From Aedoeadaptatus coxii (lineage in GTDB: Bacteria; Bacillota; Clostridia; Tissierellales; Peptoniphilaceae), in NCBI RefSeq assembly GCF_001553115.1, contig NZ_KQ960160.1:1-64000 (forward strand): a stretch of 64,000 nt of DNA, given 5' to 3'. Below are positions 59,601-64,000 of the stretch, piece by piece. Made by a program: the position numbers and the translations under genes. The notes beneath the pieces were generated by a model. The model was given only the letters and a program-made list of their open reading frames with translations, searched no databases and was not told the DNA's origin. The stretch's first letter is position 1. Each line of letters begins with the position of its first letter.

Positions 59601-60985
59601 AGAGCCAATATGCGATTTTTGTGGAAAAAGTAGATGGGGGCATTGTCTTCCACGTTCCCTATTTATTTATCCAAGATTACGATAGTGGTGACAATTATAG
59701 CGGGCTGATACTTGACCATAAAGAAAAGGGAGGCCCCCTCGTCGTCGAGCCCTATGGTTATGAATTTACCATCAACAACAGTCCTTTTGCCGAAGCTAAA
59801 ATTAAAAAAACATGGAAGATGTTGACGGAAGACGAGATTAAAAAAGCTCTCGGCAATGAATCAAAAAATGTTGAAGTAAAACACAGAGAAATACCGGAAT
59901 CCGTTACATTTTATGTTTTAAAAGATGGCAAGAGGATCGTTGTAGACTATAAGCGGGATAAGAATGGAAAAGTCTATCCCATTTATAAAATCGTCACATT
60001 AACGAAAAAAGATAATTGGAAGGGCATTATTACCGAACTGGATCCCATATTGTTGGAAAAGGGAGCCTATGGTATTGAAGAAGAAGCTCTGAAAGGTTTT
60101 AAAACGTCCTATACGTTTGAAAGAGTCCTTAAAAACCCCAATGACGTTAAAAATGACGACAACGAAAAGCCGGTGCCCCTTCAGTTCCGCCTGCGTAAAC
60201 TCAATGCTTATATCGATGAAGACGGGCAACACAACGCCCCGGGTCCATTTAAAATATTTATGGGCGATATTACCGTTAAATTATTTGTAGACGGAACATT
60301 AAAAGATAGTAAGACGATGAAGTGGACTTCACGAATGGATGAGTTTGGGCCGATCAACGAGTTACAAGCGGATAATATGTTTTTTGGGTATGATGAGGAT
60401 AAAAAAATCCTCGTAGATAATCATGGGCATCCCGTGAAGGTGAAATACTACAATGTCATCAAAAATGACGTGGGCTGCAAGGATTTAACGCTAAATCTAT
60501 ATTTGAAAAAAGATGAAAACGGCGTGTACTCCTTGTACATCCCCAATGTTTTAGCGGACGGAAATTTCGTCAAGGTCTTTGATGTAGTGGATAAGGATGG
60601 ACAGGCTATTGAGACATTTGGTGAAGATGTAAAAAAAGCAGAGCCGCTCTACGAATACATTTTTAAAGTAACCAATCAGGAACTTCCTCCGGAAAAACCG
60701 CCGGAAGAGCCGCCTCATAATCCTCCTCACGAGCCTCCTCATGAACCGCCTCACGAACCGCCTCACGAACCGCCGACAACACCTCCGGAAACGCCCGAAG
60801 AACCTCCGGTGACGCCGCCGACTCCTCCGGAAGTACCGGAAAAGCCGCCGAAAACACCGCCGGTCGTTCCGCCCAGAAAACCGGGAGAACCTCCCCAAAC
60901 GGGCGTAGGATCTGTCATGCCTTATATGATGCTGGCGTTGTCATCGAGTATGGGCCTCGGTTATATCCGTAGAAAGAAACATTAA
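56624..60985 (+). CDS. Giant wall-anchored surface protein with beta-helix and proline-rich stalk
   Basis: 1453 aa. Signal peptide (MRRLRILLLFVLLLLPSGGAVYA), then a Glu/Ala/Lys-rich low-complexity region (about 30-150). A right-handed beta-helix-like part (about 310-680) carries repeated motifs such as GGKLTLNNGVIA, GAEFTMNGGRISSN, GSKFVFNNGML and GGTFTLKDGIIAANS, as in pectin-lyase-like adhesins. Beta-sandwich Cna-B-like domains follow (about 770-1330), then a PPHEPPHE/PPETP stalk. The end EPPQTG, hydrophobic segment and RRKKH is a sortase signal with Pro instead of Leu. Start is GTG 56624 with GGAAGAGG upstream. Probably an adhesin. Confidence 0.8.
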   Translation: MRRLRILLLFVLLLLPSGGAVYAQSATDVAEPETTRQEAAATISEKKEAPAQKEAEPKTNEKEPDATAAELPAVESSAKEKSASEGSEKAEAIKAAETEKEEPAKEDSKNEADVAKEEPKEIKKEDTASKTNHAKRGKEEKGKAEAAGNNETKVLKQGTVLNPQMLRNPAPQNDGEIKYNEVMVGSFEELKQKLKEAKNNPTKIIITKGFEITETLTIEKDQNIVLTSNDGKKMDDPWKKIEQPKDYAKEGEAKQREVIEEARKRGKEAVEKAEENIEKTGRAYNATWNYVFKEEDIVLKRSELSGGTGFKGTLFNVFGKLTLGDQNNSINFDGNKGKVTSDQEGSFFTVQDGGKLTLNNGVIANGKNEARYTGSVYLHKGAEFTMNGGRISSNEVESASRQIPFTTGGVYVDRGSKFVFNNGMLDHNIGTSAALFVGELSTGEKENLFEHPESAAIAEMNGGYIIGNRTNGSLKFSGGVTVFSGGTFTLKDGIIAANSNYGGPSDGGAGGVYIGDGFIASNSNAIGDEWSNTYSDYKNYVAKNKGEANFNGGLIYDNYSSWAAGGLFIDSEYVGLNRVMILDNRASKWGGGIYYSFPPRVNKPNHMLVTENNAYIGSVSTQDEYWGGPAAGGGLWNCPTGYIHFGDGHSLYIYNNKAAGKGDDISFAKRAGQFRLNGKDIHRNFYSHVSPITEKDNIIKFLNDDRKNNKQFIPGKMSYTDETMYLRAVYSDKLIKEAWSNANAFILGNRASYGGGVGSNANLTTGDKGTIDFTFKKKWHKDIDKKEYENKKLHIDIFIVPKEADEVYVRSQYGFDNNLFKYGEVILSKENDWQARFSEWKKSQNKDLPIAEDHGLPFSNEDLAKRGLKYLIVERETGYATHVVQTEKGSSTQYGKLTITKDQSKNWPEGDKRNHGADFYFYELNKDGTATYLGKSKRLGDDTSIHSEFVHPILNNKFVNAAYYGIDEKNPRYVIEYGQDALKNSYFGYLSTKSQYAIFVEKVDGGIVFHVPYLFIQDYDSGDNYSGLILDHKEKGGPLVVEPYGYEFTINNSPFAEAKIKKTWKMLTEDEIKKALGNESKNVEVKHREIPESVTFYVLKDGKRIVVDYKRDKNGKVYPIYKIVTLTKKDNWKGIITELDPILLEKGAYGIEEEALKGFKTSYTFERVLKNPNDVKNDDNEKPVPLQFRLRKLNAYIDEDGQHNAPGPFKIFMGDITVKLFVDGTLKDSKTMKWTSRMDEFGPINELQADNMFFGYDEDKKILVDNHGHPVKVKYYNVIKNDVGCKDLTLNLYLKKDENGVYSLYIPNVLADGNFVKVFDVVDKDGQAIETFGEDVKKAEPLYEYIFKVTNQELPPEKPPEEPPHNPPHEPPHEPPHEPPHEPPTTPPETPEEPPVTPPTPPEVPEKPPKTPPVVPPRKPGEPPQTGVGSVMPYMMLALSSSMGLGYIRRKKH
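60682..60900 (+). repeat. Proline-rich PPHEPPHE/PPETP repeat region
   Basis: Tandem CCTCATGAACCG-like 12-mers followed by irregular proline-rich units form the wall-spanning stalk. The composition matches the stalk of the surface protein at 8021 but the units differ (His-Glu instead of Thr/Ile-Glu). Confidence 0.7.
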
Positions 60986-61017
60986 TTTAAAATGGAATGG
61001 CGTGTAAAATAACCTCA

Positions 61018-61058
61018 AAAAAAGAAACCTGCTTCGTAATGGAGCAGGTTTTTTCGTG
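61018..61058. terminator. Terminator, second copy of the repeated element
   Basis: AAACCTGCT and AGCAGGTTT, then TTTCGTG; the element matches that at 56438 except inside the loop. It can also end the convergent aminotransferase transcript. Confidence 0.85.
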
Positions 61059-61059
61059 T

Positions 61060-62142
61060 CTACTTTTTAAAGAATTTTCGGATTTCGCTGAGCAGGACGT
61101 CGTTGGATTTCTCATCTAAAATGCAGAATCGGAAGAAGCGGGAATCTAAATTGCGAAAGCTTGTGCAGTCGCGAATGATGAGTTTCTTTTCCATAAGGGC
61201 TTCCCGAAGTTCTTTGGCGGTGTGGGAGCGGTCTTTGATTTTAACGAGGACGAAGTTGCCGTAAGAGGGAAAGACTTTTAAGGAGTCGATGGCCTCCAGG
61301 CCCGCGCAGAGTTTTTCCTTCTCCTCCTGAACCAGATGATAGGTTTTGGCGCGGTAGTTTTCGTCTGAAAACATAATCCGCCCCATGATTTCCGCCGCCA
61401 CATTAATTCCCCACATGGAGAGGGTTTCTGCGAGGGCGTTTTTTATATGGGGATTTCCCGTTAAGCCGTAGCCCAGTCGAATGCCCGGCGTGGCGAAGAA
61501 TTTACTCGTACCTCGCACGACGAAGAGGTCTTTCCTTTGGGTGGCGAGGGCGGCTGCGGAATAGACGCCGCGATCGGTAAACTCGATATAGGTTTCGTCC
61601 ACGAGCATATGAACGTCGGTTTCGTCTAAAATCCGCTCGATGTCCACCCGGGTCAAAATCGATCCCGTAGGATTATTGGGATTGGTAAGGACGTAGAGAT
61701 CGATACCTTCCTCCCGAATTATGCGGATCACCTCGTCTACGTCGATTTTAAAATTGGCGTGGTAATCGAGGGTGTATTCGATGATGTGGGCGCGGTTTTT
61801 TTCAAGCTCACGCTCGTATTCGCTGTAGCAGGGGCTGTTGAGAAGTGCCTTTTTCGGCTTCATGTAGGCGATATAGGCTTGTATTAATTGGGAGGTGCCG
61901 CTTCCCAAAAGGACATCGTCGGCAGATGCGTGGACGTAGCGGCCGATGGCTTCCCGCAGTTTTCTGTATTCGGGATCGGGGTAGCGGGAGAGGGCGGCTA
62001 AATGATCGCGGAAGTACGTAAGGGCTTTCGGTGAAGGACCCAGAGGATTAATATTTGAAGAAAAATCGCGAATGTCGTCGGCTCGCCATTGGTATTTCGT
62101 TTCTAAATCGTAAAGATCGGCTCCGTGGGAATGTTTTTTCAT
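61060..62142 (-). CDS. PLP-dependent class II aminotransferase, CobD/HisC-like
   Basis: 360 aa. The start HGADLYDLETKYQWRADDIRDFSSNINPLGPSP resembles threonine-phosphate decarboxylase CobD; TNPNNPTGSIL and the PLP lysine in RGTSKFFATPGIRLGYG are present. CobD and histidinol-phosphate aminotransferase are hard to separate; no cobalamin or histidine genes lie nearby, so the substrate is open. AGGAGG precedes ATG 62142. Divergent from the threonine aldolase gene. Confidence 0.8.
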   Translation of the reverse strand: MKKHSHGADLYDLETKYQWRADDIRDFSSNINPLGPSPKALTYFRDHLAALSRYPDPEYRKLREAIGRYVHASADDVLLGSGTSQLIQAYIAYMKPKKALLNSPCYSEYERELEKNRAHIIEYTLDYHANFKIDVDEVIRIIREEGIDLYVLTNPNNPTGSILTRVDIERILDETDVHMLVDETYIEFTDRGVYSAAALATQRKDLFVVRGTSKFFATPGIRLGYGLTGNPHIKNALAETLSMWGINVAAEIMGRIMFSDENYRAKTYHLVQEEKEKLCAGLEAIDSLKVFPSYGNFVLVKIKDRSHTAKELREALMEKKLIIRDCTSFRNLDSRFFRFCILDEKSNDVLLSEIRKFFKK

Positions 62143-62204
62143 AGGACCTCCTTTTCTACGCTATGATATAATGACGCCAATAAAAAGACAATATGGAGGT
62201 GCTT

Positions 62205-63215
62205 ATGTTTAATTTCAGAAACGATTACCACGACCTTTGCCACCCGAAGGTTTTGGAAAAACTTATGGCCGTGCAGGGGGAAAATAACGTAGGCTACGGA
62301 TTTGATCCCCACACGGAGCGGGCGGCGAAACTCATCGGCGAAGCCCTTGGGAAACATTACCCCGTGCATTTCGTACCCGGCGGGACGGCGGCCAATACTC
62401 TCGCCATCGGCTTTCGACTCCTGCCACACGAGGCGGTAGTTTCGGCAGATTCCGGCCATATTGTCGGCGACGAAGTGGGGGCGGTGGAAAGCGGCGGCCA
62501 TAAAATTATTACCGTACCTACGGAAAGCGGAAAATTCGATCCTGATGTATTAAACGATCACTTGGAAAGCTTCGGCAGTTTCCACAATGTACTTCCGGGA
62601 ATGATTTATCTTTCCAACGCCACGGAAACCGGCAGGGTCTACACGAAAAAAGAACTTGAAGCCATTCGGGAAGTGGCCGATCGCCACGAGCTTCTCGTCT
62701 ATATCGACGGCGCTCGCATGGCCAGCGCCCTTATGAGCGAGGCGAGCGATTTAACCCTCGCCGATTATCCGAACTATGCCGATATTTTCTCCGTCGGCGG
62801 CACGAAAAACGGCGCCCTCTTTGGTGAAGCCCTCGTATTTTCCAACATACGCCTCGCCGACGAGTTTATCTATTACCAAAAGCAGCAATCCCTCCTTCTC
62901 GCCAAAGGCTTTCTCTTAGGGGCGCAATTTGAAGCCCTTTTTGAGGATAATCTTTACTTCGACATTGCCAAAAAAGCCAACGCTATGGCGAAAAAACTTT
63001 ACAGCGCATTGGATACCATCGGCTACACCCCCATTTATCCCTTGGAAAGCAATCAGCTTTTTGTGGAAGTGGAAAGGGAAAAAATTGAAAGCCTTCGCGA
63101 AGCCGGCCAATTTGAAATCGCAAGAGAAGGGGAAAAGACGCTGGTTCGCTTCGTCACCACTTACGAAACCAAAGACGAAGAAATCGCAGAACTCCTTGCG
63201 GTCTTAAAAAAGTAA
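62205..63215 (+). CDS. Low-specificity L-threonine aldolase family enzyme
   Basis: 336 aa PLP enzyme of the beta-eliminating lyase/threonine aldolase group. MFNFRNDYHDLCHPKVLEKL, the PLP-binding FVPGGTAANTLAIG, DGARMASAL and the lysine in SVGGTKNGALFGEA are in place. It cleaves L-threonine (or allo-threonine) to glycine and acetaldehyde. GGAGGTG places the start at ATG 62205 rather than 62193. An in-house glycine/serine source next to a cysteine transporter is plausible but not shown. Confidence 0.85.
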   Translation: MFNFRNDYHDLCHPKVLEKLMAVQGENNVGYGFDPHTERAAKLIGEALGKHYPVHFVPGGTAANTLAIGFRLLPHEAVVSADSGHIVGDEVGAVESGGHKIITVPTESGKFDPDVLNDHLESFGSFHNVLPGMIYLSNATETGRVYTKKELEAIREVADRHELLVYIDGARMASALMSEASDLTLADYPNYADIFSVGGTKNGALFGEALVFSNIRLADEFIYYQKQQSLLLAKGFLLGAQFEALFEDNLYFDIAKKANAMAKKLYSALDTIGYTPIYPLESNQLFVEVEREKIESLREAGQFEIAREGEKTLVRFVTTYETKDEEIAELLAVLKK

Positions 63216-63245
63216 GGGAAAAAATCCAATTCCGACTAAAAGAGT

Positions 63246-63274
63246 TTGACAACAACGCTTTACCGTGTTATCCT
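63246..63274 (+). promoter_or_regulatory. Promoter of the cysteine-leader operon
   Basis: A perfect TTGACA (63246-63251), 17 bases, then TATCCT (63269-63274). The leader peptide follows about 30 bases later. Confidence 0.7.
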
Positions 63275-63307
63275 TAACGAAAGTTAAAACAAAAAGGAAA
63301 GAGAACC

Positions 63308-63409
63308 ATGATGATTAAAAAGAAACAAAACATGTCCATCTGCGCATGTTGCTGTACTTGTTGTACGGCTTATTTGCCTGCGCAAATGTTTTGTTTTTGG
63401 CGACCGTAA
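63308..63409 (+). CDS. Cysteine-rich leader peptide (33 aa), probable attenuator
   Basis: MMIKKKQNMSICACCCTCCT then AYLPAQMFCFWRP. Seven of 33 residues are cysteine, six of them within eight codons. AAAGGAAAGAG precedes the ATG. A rho-independent terminator follows at 63435, and then the start of an amino acid ABC transporter permease. This is the classic layout of a transcription-attenuation leader: ribosomes stalling at Cys codons when Cys-tRNA is scarce would favour an antiterminator. TGCGCA segments at about 63343 and 63379 could pair with each other as an alternative structure. Confidence 0.75.
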   Translation: MMIKKKQNMSICACCCTCCTAYLPAQMFCFWRP

Positions 63410-63434
63410 AAGGCGTTAATTTCATCATTTGAAG

Positions 63435-63458
63435 AGCGGGCGAAAGCTCGCTTTTTTT
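63435..63458 (+). terminator. Attenuator terminator before the permease gene
   Basis: AGCGGGC-GAAA-GCTCGCT (one G-T pair) followed by TTTTTTG. It lies between the leader peptide and the permease and would block expression when the leader is translated freely. Confidence 0.85.
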
Positions 63459-63478
63459 GTTGTCTGAAAGGAGTTGCC

Positions 63479-64000
63479 ATGAATTGGGCATTCATGCTTG
63501 AAATGCTTCCCCATTACGCGGAAGCCGCCAAGCTTACGGTGCGAATCGGGCTGATGGGCGTAGGAGGTTCCCTCGTCATCGGTCTTATCCTCGCCTTTAT
63601 ACGGGTCGAAAAAATCCCCGTCTTAAACGGAATCACAAAATGCTATATCGAACTTTCGAGAAACACGCCCCTTTTGATTCAATTGTTTTTTCTCTACTTC
63701 GGGCTGCCGAAAATCGGCATCGTTTTATCGTCGGAAACCTGTGCCGTGGCGGGCCTCATCTTTTTAGGGGCGAGTTACATGGCGGAATCCTTCCGCTCGG
63801 GCCTCGAGGCCGTGTCCAAAGGGCAGATCGAAGCGGCGAAAAGCATCGGCCTTACGAAAAGCGCCATGCTCCGCCACGTCATCTTGCCCCAGGCCATGGC
63901 CATTGCCGTGCCCTCCATCGGGGCGAACATGATTTTCCTCTTGAAAGAAACCTCCGTGTTCAGCGCCGTAGCCCTCGCCGATTTAATGTATGTGGCGAAA
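63479..64000 (+). CDS. Amino acid ABC transporter permease, probably cystine/cysteine (partial)
   Basis: 174 codons read in frame to the window edge; the gene continues beyond it. It starts MNWAFMLEMLPHYAEAAKLTVRIGLMGV, has the conserved ELSRNTPLLIQLFFLYFGLP and the EAA loop EAAKSIGLTKSAMLRHVILPQA that contacts the ATPase, as in HisM/TcyB-type polar amino acid permeases. AAAGGAG precedes ATG 63479. The Cys-codon leader upstream suggests that the substrate is cystine or cysteine. Binding-protein and ATPase genes are expected just downstream. Confidence 0.88.
   Translation, partial: MNWAFMLEMLPHYAEAAKLTVRIGLMGVGGSLVIGLILAFIRVEKIPVLNGITKCYIELSRNTPLLIQLFFLYFGLPKIGIVLSSETCAVAGLIFLGASYMAESFRSGLEAVSKGQIEAAKSIGLTKSAMLRHVILPQAMAIAVPSIGANMIFLLKETSVFSAVALADLMYVAK

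Overview
The window looks like a chromosomal segment of an anaerobic, Gram-positive, non-sporulating Firmicute. The closest match I can infer from gene content is the Peptoniphilaceae (Peptoniphilus or Aedoeadaptatus type cocci). The basis is an oxygen-sensitive ribonucleotide reductase (NrdD/NrdG), rubrerythrin and ferritin, Rex, a thiolase-crotonase-hydroxybutyryl-CoA dehydrogenase cluster, Mini-III RNase, ThyX, DarA, and two large wall-anchored surface proteins. The taxonomic call is an inference; no rRNA is present. Most genes have intermediate base composition, but the first 2.4 kb and the abiF locus are visibly more AT-rich and look acquired.

Layout. 1-2430: the end of a type I-E CRISPR array (29-nt repeat, 32-nt spacer), followed by an unusual row of small-gene cassettes bounded by degenerate copies of the same repeat. 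Three cassettes are near-duplicates carrying a 21-22 codon ORF, an 82-85 aa protein, and the first codons of an ADP-ribosylglycohydrolase that breaks off at or near the next repeat. 2509-7773: pirin, universal stress protein, ornithine cyclodeaminase family protein, cysK-cysE and a zinc-ribbon/SH3 membrane protein. 7790-13404: an IS3-like terminal remnant and a 1772 aa surface protein. 13526-20899: glycerol dehydrogenase-like enzyme, OatA-like acetyltransferase, YkvI-type transporter, CorA, a dicarboxylate/amino acid symporter and rubrerythrin. 21105-26776: tmk, two DarA-like genes, holB, ricT and a membrane hydrolase in a tight operon, then a small unknown gene and ferritin. 26909-34496: OFA-type transporter, class III fructose bisphosphatase, apt, tRNA-Gly(CCC), thl-crt-hbd and xpt. 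34528-37944: nitroreductase, HtrA-type protease, an AbiF defence gene with its upstream structured RNA, and a VOC protein. 38041-40605: tsaE-tsaB-rimI-tsaD. 40606-41067: a non-coding gap with a cluster of DnaA-box-like motifs. 41068-50277: ABC-F ATPase, rex, an OGG-type glycosylase, a DUF554 protein, nrdG-nrdD and CIRCE-groES-groEL. 50401-55223: a DUF2325 gene and cysS-mrnC-thyX-rlmB-yacP. 55622-60985: a structured leader, a copper-amine-oxidase-domain protein and a second giant surface protein flanked by two copies of the same terminator. 61060-64000: a CobD/HisC-like aminotransferase, threonine aldolase, a cysteine-rich leader peptide with attenuator, and the start of an amino acid ABC transporter permease.

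Themes: cysteine supply (cysK-cysE, plus a transporter that appears to be controlled by a Cys-codon leader peptide), redox and oxygen defence (Rex, rubrerythrin, ferritin, NrdDG), c-di-AMP sensing (DarA), cell-surface display, and mobile or defence loci (CRISPR cassettes, AbiF RNA system).
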